Positions 52,207 to 60,616 of a stretch of DNA of 64,000 bases are shown here, piece after piece. Origin of the DNA: Treponema sp. OMZ 787 (GTDB lineage Bacteria > Spirochaetota > Spirochaetia > Treponematales > Treponemataceae); contig NZ_CP051198.1 of the NCBI RefSeq assembly GCF_024181225.1, positions 1,054,001 through 1,118,000 on the forward strand, in the 5' to 3' direction. The notes beneath the pieces are model-generated. The model saw only the letters and a program-made list of their open reading frames with translations. It had not been told where the DNA came from and did not search any database. Within the stretch, counting starts at the first letter, position 1. Every line of letters begins with the position of its first letter. A program made the position numbers and the translations under genes.

Positions 52207-53976
52207 TTATTCTTCTTTTGCTCCTATTAAATTTACAAAGTAGGGGCAACTTTCTAAAAGTTCATCAAAGCTGCCTTGTGCAAGGGCCTTCCCCTCCTTT
52301 AACACCACAATTTTATCGGCGCTTTTTATTGTCGAAATTCTATGAGCAATAACGAGGCAGGCTCTTCCTTCCTTCAATTTTTTTAAGGCTAAATTTATAA
52401 GTCTTTCATTTTCTGAATCGAGATTTGCCGACGCTTCATCTAATACCAAAACGGGAGAATTTTTTAAGAAGGCTTGGGCTATCGAAAGCCGCTGTTTTTC
52501 TCCGCCTGAAAGTTTTAAGGCTCGCTCTCCTATTACGGTATTTTTACCTAAGGGAAGCTTTTCGATAAACTTATCTGCTTCGGCTTCATTTATTGCATTT
52601 TGGATTTCTTCCGTACTTGCCTCTCTTTTTGCAAGCCGCAAATTTTCTTCTATACTTATATTAAATAAGTATACATCTTGAGGAACTACGGTAATAAGAT
52701 CCCTTAAAGACCTCAACCTTAATTCTCTTATATCGGTACCGCTGATTTTTATTGAACCTGCATCGGGTTCTCTAAATCTTTGCAAAAGACGGGCTGCGGT
52801 AGTTTTTCCGGAACCGGAATGTCCTACAAGGGCAAGGGTTTCGCCTGTTTTAAATTTGAACGAAAGTCCGTCTAATATTTTAGGATTCTGCTTCTCCTCA
52901 TTTTTTTGAGGATAGGTAAATTCTACATTGTCGAATTCTACGCAAATTTCTTTTACATTGTGTTCTCCTTTGGCGATTATTTCTTCAGCCGTTTTTGTTC
53001 CCGTATCGTAAACTTCGGGCTCCATAAAAAGAAGATTAAATACTCTTTTTGAGGCTGCAGCGATGAGACCGTATTGGGTACTCATTTGCAGGGCATCGGC
53101 TATGGGATTTAAAAATGCCGAAGAAATTACCAAGACGGGCAAAAACCAAAGAGGGGCTAAGGAACCGTTTTTTACTAAAAAGGCTGCGGTAATCATTACA
53201 GAAAAAGAAGCCGTCAGCATTAGAATCGATAAGATTAAATTTTGGTCTGTTCTCCGTTTTGCATCCGTAAACACGGCCTTATTAAAACTTGTCACGGAGT
53301 TAAGCATTTTTTTTAGATAGTGTTCTTGGTATCTAAAAGAAATAATATCCTTTAAGCCTTGAATGCAGTCAACAGATTCGGCATTTAGGCCGCCCGCAGC
53401 CTTCATGTAATCGAAGCCGTGTTTGTCTGCCTCTCTTTTTTTAAATTTAGGAAATAGCATGAGTAAGATAAGTGTGGGTAGGAGAACCAGAGAAAGATAA
53501 ATTGAAAGGCTTCCCAAAAATATTAAAACTGCAAGGGGAATAAAAATTGCAACAAAAATCTGAGCAATGGTGTGAGCATAAAACCATTCGAGAATTTCGA
53601 CATCGTTTAAAACTATTGAAGTTAAATTGCCGCTTCTTTCATTTTCAAGTCCTGCAGGAGCTATCTCATTTATTTTTTCGTAGGCTAACATTCTTAGCTT
53701 TGTCAAAATTCTATAAGCCATGTCATGGCCAACATAAATATCAAGATAGGCAAAGACTGCTTGCAGGGCAATAAAAATACAAATCAAAATGAACAGTAGT
53801 TTTATTCTTTCAGTTTGGGCTAAAAGTATTGCGCTTATGGTATAGGAGGTTAAAAGTGAAAGTACTATTGGAATGAGTTTAAATATTGCATTGCACAATA
53901 TCGAAATAAATAAGTAAATTTTAAAACCTTTAATATATTTGGTCAGGGTAAAGATAGTGTCGTTTACTTTAATCAT
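52207..53976 (-). CDS. ABC exporter half-transporter, second subunit
   Basis: This 589-residue type IV exporter half has a membrane domain (six helices, about residues 1-310) and an ATPase domain: Walker A LVGHSGSGKTTAARLL, Q-loop ITVVPQDVYLFN, signature KLSGGEKQRLSIAQAFL, Walker B PVLVLDEASANLD and H-loop IAHRIS. The start overlaps the stop of the partner gene in an ATGA, so the two make a heterodimer. The substrate is unknown: drugs, lipids or peptides are possible. It ends 13 bases from the convergent chemotaxis gene. Confidence 0.93.
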   Translation of the reverse strand: MIKVNDTIFTLTKYIKGFKIYLFISILCNAIFKLIPIVLSLLTSYTISAILLAQTERIKLLFILICIFIALQAVFAYLDIYVGHDMAYRILTKLRMLAYEKINEIAPAGLENERSGNLTSIVLNDVEILEWFYAHTIAQIFVAIFIPLAVLIFLGSLSIYLSLVLLPTLILLMLFPKFKKREADKHGFDYMKAAGGLNAESVDCIQGLKDIISFRYQEHYLKKMLNSVTSFNKAVFTDAKRRTDQNLILSILMLTASFSVMITAAFLVKNGSLAPLWFLPVLVISSAFLNPIADALQMSTQYGLIAAASKRVFNLLFMEPEVYDTGTKTAEEIIAKGEHNVKEICVEFDNVEFTYPQKNEEKQNPKILDGLSFKFKTGETLALVGHSGSGKTTAARLLQRFREPDAGSIKISGTDIRELRLRSLRDLITVVPQDVYLFNISIEENLRLAKREASTEEIQNAINEAEADKFIEKLPLGKNTVIGERALKLSGGEKQRLSIAQAFLKNSPVLVLDEASANLDSENERLINLALKKLKEGRACLVIAHRISTIKSADKIVVLKEGKALAQGSFDELLESCPYFVNLIGAKEE

Positions 53977-55775
53977 AGGGCTTCCTTTTTATTTTTTTGT
54001 TTTAAGATTTGCTCTCCCATGAGCTTACGGTAAGATTCCGACTTTGAGGAGAGATCTTCATGTGTTCCTGTATCTTCTATTTTTCCGTTATCGATTATGC
54101 AAATTTGTTCCGCTTTTTGAATAGTTGCAAGCCTGTGGGCAATTATCAAAACGGTTTTACCCTTACATAGTTCCGAAAAGCTTTTTTGGATTTCCATTTC
54201 GCTTTGCCTGTCAAGAGAAGATGTGGCTTCATCAAAAATTAGAATAGGAGAGTTTCTTAAAAAGGCCCTTGCTATGGCAATGCGCTGTCTTTCTCCTCCT
54301 GAAAATTTTGTACCTCGTTCACCTAGGACTGTGTTATACCCGTCAGGGAGACTTGAGATAAAATCGTGAATGCGTGCTTTTTTTGCAGCCTCTATTACTT
54401 CTTCTTTTGTTGCATCCGGCTTGCCTATTAAAATATTTTGGCAGGCAGTCCCGAAAAAAATATGACTGTCCTGCCAAACGGCAGAAATCAAATTTTGAAT
54501 TTCATCCACTGTTTTTTCGGATAGAATTTTTTCGCCCACCCTTATTGTTCCGTTTTTAATAGGATAAAAACCTGCAAGGAGATGTGCTATTGTGGACTTT
54601 CCGCTGCCTGAAGAACCGACAAGGGCCGTTGAAGTACCGTTCGGAATTGTAAAAGAGATATCTTTTATTACGTCAGTTTCCTCATAGGCAAAGTTTACAT
54701 TTGTAAAAGAAATATCTCCGGTAAAATTATCTGTTGCCTGTTTTGATTTAAGTTCGCTTCCTTCCTTTAGATTATCTTTTTTGCTTACGTTTAAAAGATT
54801 TGCCGAAAGAGAAAGTTTTACCGGTGTTTTTAAAAAATTATAGATTTCATAAGAGGCCGTAACACCTCGATAACCCAAGTGCCAAATATTTATGAGAATA
54901 TACATGGGTGAGAAACAAGCTGCGGTTAAAAATAAAATGTAGATAAGGTTGTCGGGCGAAGAATATAGGTAAGCTCTTAATGCTGCAACTGCCGCCGATA
55001 AGGTTCCTCCGATTGCCGCACAAAGCTGTAAAACTCCGCTGTCGATCATAGTAACCTTTAAGTGATTCATAATTGTAACACGCAAGATTTCGCCCTGCTT
55101 TTTAAGTTTCTCTTTTTGGTACTCATCGGCATTTAAGGCTTTTAAAGAAGTAAGGCCTTGTAATGCATCCAGACAATCAGAATAGTATTTTGAATGGGCT
55201 GCATGTTCTTCCTTTCCTCTTTCTTGCATAATTTTAAAAAAGAACATTGGAAACCCCAACATACCTGCAGCTCCTAAAAGGCAGATTATACCTACTACAT
55301 AATCAAGGTAAAATAAAATCGAAATTAATACTATGTCTAGTAATATGGTACCGCTTACAAAGGGAAGGTATTGGTAAAAGTATGGACTTAACCATTCTGT
55401 TTTTGCAAAAACCATGGAGGCAAGTTCTCCTGAACGTCTGTTGATAGTATAGGCTGGGCCTAGAGCAAAAAGTTTTTTAAAAACTTTTTCGCGCAAGATA
55501 TCTTTAATTTTAATACTGCATTCTTGTCCTTTTAAGCTTGTTGTACGCTGTAATATGATGGAAAAAACCGCTAAAATTCCCAGACAAATAAATATTTGAT
55601 TTAAGGAGGTAAAACATAAAATTTTTTCTTTTCCGAATATTAACTGCACCATCAACGCCGTGCATAAGGTAATCAACACCTTTGACGAAAGTAAAAGAAA
55701 ATTTAAAACGGAAGAAAGAAGTAAAAGTTTTCTTCCTCCCTTTGAAAGAAAAATGAGTTGTTTGTTTATAAACAT
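53973..55775 (-). CDS. ABC exporter half-transporter, first subunit
   Basis: This 600-residue partner of the next gene has a six-helix membrane domain and an ATPase domain: Walker A LVGSSGSGKSTIAHLLAGFY, Q-loop SAVWQDSHIFF, signature KFSGGERQRIAIARAFL, Walker B PILIFDEATSSLD and H-loop IIAHRLAT. In place of the usual Leu, Phe begins the signature (FSGGE). ACGGAG precedes the ATG at 55775. Operon structure and 4-base overlap make a heterodimer likely. Confidence 0.93.
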   Translation of the reverse strand: MFINKQLIFLSKGGRKLLLLSSVLNFLLLSSKVLITLCTALMVQLIFGKEKILCFTSLNQIFICLGILAVFSIILQRTTSLKGQECSIKIKDILREKVFKKLFALGPAYTINRRSGELASMVFAKTEWLSPYFYQYLPFVSGTILLDIVLISILFYLDYVVGIICLLGAAGMLGFPMFFFKIMQERGKEEHAAHSKYYSDCLDALQGLTSLKALNADEYQKEKLKKQGEILRVTIMNHLKVTMIDSGVLQLCAAIGGTLSAAVAALRAYLYSSPDNLIYILFLTAACFSPMYILINIWHLGYRGVTASYEIYNFLKTPVKLSLSANLLNVSKKDNLKEGSELKSKQATDNFTGDISFTNVNFAYEETDVIKDISFTIPNGTSTALVGSSGSGKSTIAHLLAGFYPIKNGTIRVGEKILSEKTVDEIQNLISAVWQDSHIFFGTACQNILIGKPDATKEEVIEAAKKARIHDFISSLPDGYNTVLGERGTKFSGGERQRIAIARAFLRNSPILIFDEATSSLDRQSEMEIQKSFSELCKGKTVLIIAHRLATIQKAEQICIIDNGKIEDTGTHEDLSSKSESYRKLMGEQILKQKNKKEAL

Positions 55776-55886
55776 AAAAACTCCGTATAACCTTGATTAT
55801 AAAGTTAATTTACTATAAGCAGTTTATATGTTTTTTTTATTTTGGTCAAGTTAGATATTTCAAACAATTTAAAATTCTTTCTTCTC

Positions 55887-57227
55887 TTAACAAATCTTTT
55901 TTCTGTAGAAAAAATAATAAACCGTGAATATGATGCTTGTCAAAGTCCATGAGATGGGAAAGGCTAGTACAATCATTTCGATTACAGGGTTTATCGGAAC
56001 AAAAAGAATTACCCACAAGATTCTAGTAACACAAACACCGATGAGGATCATCAGCATTGGCTTAAATGTTTCTCCTGTTGCATGAATTACTGCTGAAAAA
56101 ATTTCCGTCAATACAAAGATGGTGTAAAATGGTGCAAGAAGCTGCATGAGCCTTTCGCTTATTATAAGAACCTCATAATCCTTTGCGTTGATAAATAGTT
56201 TTCCCAAGGGTACATTCCAAAAATAAAGAACTACACAAATGCTTCCTATTAGGATGCCGGACATTATAAGTCCTGACCGCACAACTCCGGTTATGCGGTC
56301 ATATTTTTTTGCTCCGTAATTTTGAGCGACAAAGGCTGCAAGAGATGAGGTCATAGCCTCGAGTAAGATCCAAATTAAAAAATCAAGCTTGCCGCAAAGT
56401 GCCCAAGCCGCAATGTTTACTGTTCCTGTTCCGTTTACCTTAGCCTGAATTATCATATTGGCTATGGGGAAAAATGCCGACTGTATGCCGATAGGAAGCC
56501 CCAGCCTTGTAATCTTGATAGAAGCGAGTCTGTTAATTTTTATCGTGGTAAGTTCTAAGGGACAGTATGCTGTTTTTTTGATGAGGGCAAAAAGAATTAT
56601 TAGAGCGCTTATAAGCTGTGAAACTACCGTTGCAAGAGCTGCTCCTCCGATTCCCCAATTAAAGATTCCTATAAAGATCAAGTCTAAGATTACGTTTAAT
56701 GCCGAAGAAACTATCAAAGCATAAAAGGGTGTTTTGGAATTTCCCATTGCGCGTAAAATTCCCGAACCGATATTATAAAAAAGAGAAACGCCCATTCCTG
56801 CAAAATAAATTCTAACATAGCTTAGGGTCATCTCAAAAATATCTTTAGGAACGCCCATCACTAAAAGAAGAAGCGAAGAAATAAGAACCCCGATTATGGA
56901 AAGACCTATGCCTAGAATAAGTGTTAAACCTATCGAAGTGTGCAAGGCATCAAACAGATCCTTTGTTTTTTTTGCACCGAATAATTGGGAAATAATAATT
57001 GCCGCCCCTGCCGAAAGTCCGCTAAAAAAATTTATAGGTAATTTTAAAAGGCTGATAACGGAGTCGATTGCAGCGAGCCCTTCCTTACCTGTAAACTTAC
57101 CTACAATTACGGCATCGGCTGCCGTATATAAGTGCTGAAAAAAGTTTCCGGCCAAGATGGGGAGGGTAAAAATTATCAACGTTTTCCAAATTACGCCTTC
57201 GGTCAGATCCAAGTTTTTTTTGTGCAT
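55887..57227 (-). CDS. MATE-family multidrug/Na+ antiporter
   Basis: This 446-residue protein has 12 predicted helices in two homologous halves and the family segments IIFTLPILAGNFFQHLYTAA, ADAVIVGKFTGKEGLAAI and GLPIGIQSAFFPIANMIIQA. MATE proteins export cationic drugs by Na+ or H+ exchange. It has its own promoter at 57268-57296 and no clear terminator. The neighbouring ABC exporters make this an efflux-rich region. Confidence 0.94.
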   Translation of the reverse strand: MHKKNLDLTEGVIWKTLIIFTLPILAGNFFQHLYTAADAVIVGKFTGKEGLAAIDSVISLLKLPINFFSGLSAGAAIIISQLFGAKKTKDLFDALHTSIGLTLILGIGLSIIGVLISSLLLLVMGVPKDIFEMTLSYVRIYFAGMGVSLFYNIGSGILRAMGNSKTPFYALIVSSALNVILDLIFIGIFNWGIGGAALATVVSQLISALIILFALIKKTAYCPLELTTIKINRLASIKITRLGLPIGIQSAFFPIANMIIQAKVNGTGTVNIAAWALCGKLDFLIWILLEAMTSSLAAFVAQNYGAKKYDRITGVVRSGLIMSGILIGSICVVLYFWNVPLGKLFINAKDYEVLIISERLMQLLAPFYTIFVLTEIFSAVIHATGETFKPMLMILIGVCVTRILWVILFVPINPVIEMIVLAFPISWTLTSIIFTVYYFFYRKKIC

Positions 57228-57267
57228 AGCTTTGTTCCGTTTTGAGCCTTATTAAATTTTGGTCTAC

Positions 57268-57296
57268 ATAATAGAGAAAACATTAGGGGCTGTCAA
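57268..57296 (-). promoter_or_regulatory. Sigma-70 promoter of the MATE gene
   Basis: On the minus strand perfect TTGACA (57291-57296) and TATTAT (57268-57273) are 17 bases apart, with a leader of about 35 bases. Confidence 0.75.
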
Positions 57297-57339
57297 TATT
57301 GGATAAAACCTTCCCCTTATAAAAACTTAAAAAATATGC

Positions 57340-57397
57340 TATAATGGATTAATGAGTAATGTTTAATGTGTAATTGTTAATTATCGATTACACATTA
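57340..57397 (+). promoter_or_regulatory. TATAAT box and leader hairpin before the truncated AAA-ATPase-like gene
   Basis: TATAAT at 57340-57345 has only a weak -35 (TTATAA, 17 bases upstream). In the leader, TAATGTGTAAT (57364-57374) pairs perfectly with ATTACACATTA (57387-57397). A CCGGAGGG ribosome binding site follows before ATG 57422. The hairpin could control translation or be a dispersed repeat. Confidence 0.5.
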
Positions 57398-57421
57398 CCA
57401 ATTAAATCCGGAGGGTAGAAA

Positions 57422-58687
57422 ATGACCAATAGAAAGCTGCCTATAGGTGTTCAAAGTTTTGAAGATTTGCGGTTAAAAAAATTTATTTATGTAGATAAAA
57501 CCGAATATGTGAGTCAATTGGCTTCGGAAACTAAGGTTCATTTTTTGAGCCGTCCGCGCCGATTCGGGAAGAGTCTTTTTCTTTCTACATTAAAGGCCTA
57601 CTTTTTAGGTAAAAAAGAACTTTTTAAAGGGCTTTATATAGAAGATGCAGAGCAAAAACATGCTGAAGCCGAAGGGCGCGAAGCATGGGTGCAATATCCC
57701 GTTTTTCATCTGGATTTTAATCCTGCAAAATATGAAACAAGGGAAGATTTAGAAGGTCTTTTACATAATTATCTTTGCAGATGGGAAGATTTATATTGCC
57801 GTAACGAGTCTGAAAGATCCTTGTCTGAGCGCTTTTTTGGTCTTATCCGCCGAGCTTATGAAAAAACCGGTAAACAGGTTGTAATCCTTGTAGACGAGTA
57901 CGATAAGCCTCTCCTTGAAACCATGATTATAAATGAAGCCTTAAATGAAGAGTATAGGCGTATCTTAAAGGGCTTTTACGGGGTTATTAAATCCTGCGAC
58001 GAGTATATCCGCTTTGCCTTTTTAACGGGAGTTACAAAATTCAGTAAGGTCAGCATCTTTAGCGACTTAAACAATTTGCGGGATATTTCCCTTGAAAAAA
58101 AATATGCAGGTATCTGCGGTATTACCGAAACCGAAATGAAGGATGCTTTTAAACCCGAAATTGAAGCACTGGCAGAAGACCGAAAGCTAAGCTATGAAGA
58201 TGCCCTTGCTCTGCTGAAAAAACGTTATGACGGCTACCTTTTTCATCCTGAAGGAGAGAGTTTGTACAATCCCTTTAGTTTGATTAATGCCTTTGCAAAA
58301 AAAGAAACGGGTTTTTATTGGTTTTCAACAGGAACCCCGACCTTCTTGGTAAGAACCCTAAAAGAACAAAAAGAAATCTGTATCCGCGATATTTTGGAAA
58401 ATGCCGAAATGAGTGAAAACTCTCTACAGGACTATCGTCCCGATATGAATAACCCTGTACCCATTTTATTCCAGTCGGGATATTTGACTATAAAAGATTA
58501 TGATGAAAGGTTGGGCTTGTACAAGCTAGGCTTCCCCAATGACGAGGTAAAATATGGCTTTTTAGATAACCTTGTGCCGGACTATACCTCAATTTCAAAG
58601 GATGCAAGCGGCTTGTTTATAGGTGCGGTCTTCGCCGACGGTATCGACGAAGAAACCGCCGGTACATGGCTTACCGAGGAAGTTTAG
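57422..58687 (+). CDS. AAA-ATPase-like (DUF1703) paralogue lacking its nuclease domain
   Basis: This 421-residue protein is closely similar to the 536-residue protein at 28546-30156 through the ATPase-like region: RKLPIGVQSFEDLRLKKFIY, SRPRRFGKSLFLSTL, VVILVDEYDKPLLE, FLTGVTKFSKVSIFSDLNN. After GFPNDEVKYGFLDNLVPDY the sequences part. About 115 residues holding the PD-(D/E)XK core are absent, yet the last 20 residues (FADGIDEETAGTWLTEEV) again match the end of the longer paralogue. This is an internal in-frame deletion, not a nonsense truncation. GGAGGG precedes the ATG. Confidence 0.88.
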   Translation: MTNRKLPIGVQSFEDLRLKKFIYVDKTEYVSQLASETKVHFLSRPRRFGKSLFLSTLKAYFLGKKELFKGLYIEDAEQKHAEAEGREAWVQYPVFHLDFNPAKYETREDLEGLLHNYLCRWEDLYCRNESERSLSERFFGLIRRAYEKTGKQVVILVDEYDKPLLETMIINEALNEEYRRILKGFYGVIKSCDEYIRFAFLTGVTKFSKVSIFSDLNNLRDISLEKKYAGICGITETEMKDAFKPEIEALAEDRKLSYEDALALLKKRYDGYLFHPEGESLYNPFSLINAFAKKETGFYWFSTGTPTFLVRTLKEQKEICIRDILENAEMSENSLQDYRPDMNNPVPILFQSGYLTIKDYDERLGLYKLGFPNDEVKYGFLDNLVPDYTSISKDASGLFIGAVFADGIDEETAGTWLTEEV

Positions 58688-58718
58688 AAAAGGTCTTGCG
58701 GTTAAAGTAAATCCTCCT

Positions 58719-58747
58719 TTGACACTTCCCCCTCTTTGTGCTATTAT
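58719..58747 (+). promoter_or_regulatory. Promoter of the second ABC exporter pair, leaderless geometry
   Basis: Perfect TTGACA (58719-58724), 17 bases, TATTAT (58742-58747). The ATG at 58757 follows after 9 bases and lacks a ribosome binding site. Confidence 0.75.
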
Positions 58748-58756
58748 CTTTAGTCT

Positions 58757-60616
58757 ATGGAAAAAGAGGAAAATAAAAAAGAAGAACCTATAAAATACGG
58801 CATTTTAAGCAATGTTTGGTTTATGCTTAAAACATCTTTTAGAACTTATAAGTCTGTGCCTGTTTTGATTTTGCTGGAAGCCCTTTTATATGCGGGCGAT
58901 AATTTAATTTCGATATTTTTTGCGCCTGCCGTTTTAACTTTAATTCAAAATAATGCACCTATTAAAAATCTTTTAATAATTATTTTCGGCTTTGCATTTT
59001 CTTTGATGCTCCTCCGCGGTCTTCTTTCTTATTTGCAGACAAACCATCTCTTTGGGCGCATCGGCGTAAGGAGTGAGCTTATTTTTATGATAGGCAGTAA
59101 GGCGATGACCACCTCCTATAATAATCTTGATAATAAGGATTTTGAAGCAAAGAAAAATAAGGCGATGGATGTTACAGGCGGTAATTCGGAAGCAACCGAA
59201 GCGGTTTGGACTACCTTGCAGGAACTTCTTCAATACTTTCTTTGCTTTATCATCTATCTTATCATCCTTGCTTCCTTAAACCTTAATATCATTTTAATTA
59301 CCCTTTTGACGGCTTGTGTGAGTTTTTTTATTACCAACAGTGTAAGCTCTTGGATATATAAAAAGCGTGATGAGGAAAATAAGCATATAAATCATTTGCG
59401 TTATATAACCCAAACTGGAAAAAATAAAAATCTAGCAAAGGATATCCGTCTTTTCGGAATGGAATCTTGGCTTAAAGAATTATACGAAAAGCATTTAAGT
59501 CTTTACAGCAATTTTCACCTCGAAGGAGAAAAGCGTTATTTTTTTGCCGACCTTGCAGATCTTCTTTTAACCTTTTTGCGGAACGGGCTCATTTATTTTT
59601 GGCTGATAAGTCTTGTCCTGCAAAAAAATATAAGCGTTCCCCAATTTATCCTTTACTTTGCCGCAGCGGGAACCTTTACCCAATGGGCGAGCGGTATCTT
59701 AAATAAGGTTTCGGTTCTGCATAAGCAAAGTCTTGATATTTCCCGCCTCAGAGAATTTTTTGAATTCAAGGAAGATTATCGCTTTGAAAAGGGCGAAGCA
59801 ATTCCTCTAAAAAATGAAAACGTCATCGAGCTAAAAAACGTGAGCCTCTTATATTCTGAAGGCGGAACTCCCGTTTTGGATAAGTTTAATTTAACATTGA
59901 AGTCTAAAGAAAAGCTTGCCATTGTCGGCTTAAACGGAGCAGGAAAAACAAGCCTCGTAAAACTGATTACCGGTCTTTACGATCCTACCGAGGGAGAGGT
60001 CTTGTTTAACGGAAGAAACATAAAAGAGTTTAAGCGGGACGAATACTATAAGTGTTTTAGTGCAGTCTTTCAGGAGTTTTCTATATTGCCTACAAGTATT
60101 GCGGTGAACATTACGCAAACAAGAGAAGGCATTAACAAGGAGAGGATTGAAGAGGTCTTAAAACTTTCGGGGCTTTACGATAAGGTTCAAAGTCTTCCGC
60201 AAAAAGAAGAAACCCGTCTTTGCAAGGATGTCTTCTTTGATGCCGTAGAACTTTCAGGCGGCGAGACTCAAAAGCTCTTACTCGCAAGGGCTCTTTATCG
60301 GAACAGCCCCTTTTTAATCTTGGATGAACCTACCGCTGCCTTAGACCCCATCGCGGAACATGAGCTTTACACCAAGTATAACGATTTATCGAAAGATAAA
60401 ACCTCTATCTTTATTTCGCACAGGCTTGCTTCCACCCGCTTTTGCGACAGGATTATTTTTATAAAGGACGGAACAATAATCGAAGAAGGCACCCATGATT
60501 CTCTTTTAAAAAAGGGCGGGGACTATGCTCATCTTTTTGAGATACAAAGCAAGTATTATAAAGAAGAACAAGATAAAGAATTGCAGGATGATTTAAAAGA
60601 AGACGGAGGAAATTGA
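58757..60616 (+). CDS. ABC exporter half-transporter, second pair, first subunit
   Basis: This 619-residue protein has a six-helix membrane domain (about residues 20-310) and an ATPase domain: Walker A IVGLNGAGKTSLVKLITGLY, Q-loop AVFQEFSIL, signature ELSGGETQKLLLARALY, Walker B FLILDEPTAALDPIAEHELY and H-loop FISHRLAST. The DEPTAALDPIAE form is common in Firmicutes exporters located near peptide or bacteriocin genes, but no such gene is seen here. The next subunit starts in a TGATG overlap. The substrate is unknown. Confidence 0.93.
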   Translation: MEKEENKKEEPIKYGILSNVWFMLKTSFRTYKSVPVLILLEALLYAGDNLISIFFAPAVLTLIQNNAPIKNLLIIIFGFAFSLMLLRGLLSYLQTNHLFGRIGVRSELIFMIGSKAMTTSYNNLDNKDFEAKKNKAMDVTGGNSEATEAVWTTLQELLQYFLCFIIYLIILASLNLNIILITLLTACVSFFITNSVSSWIYKKRDEENKHINHLRYITQTGKNKNLAKDIRLFGMESWLKELYEKHLSLYSNFHLEGEKRYFFADLADLLLTFLRNGLIYFWLISLVLQKNISVPQFILYFAAAGTFTQWASGILNKVSVLHKQSLDISRLREFFEFKEDYRFEKGEAIPLKNENVIELKNVSLLYSEGGTPVLDKFNLTLKSKEKLAIVGLNGAGKTSLVKLITGLYDPTEGEVLFNGRNIKEFKRDEYYKCFSAVFQEFSILPTSIAVNITQTREGINKERIEEVLKLSGLYDKVQSLPQKEETRLCKDVFFDAVELSGGETQKLLLARALYRNSPFLILDEPTAALDPIAEHELYTKYNDLSKDKTSIFISHRLASTRFCDRIIFIKDGTIIEEGTHDSLLKKGGDYAHLFEIQSKYYKEEQDKELQDDLKEDGGN

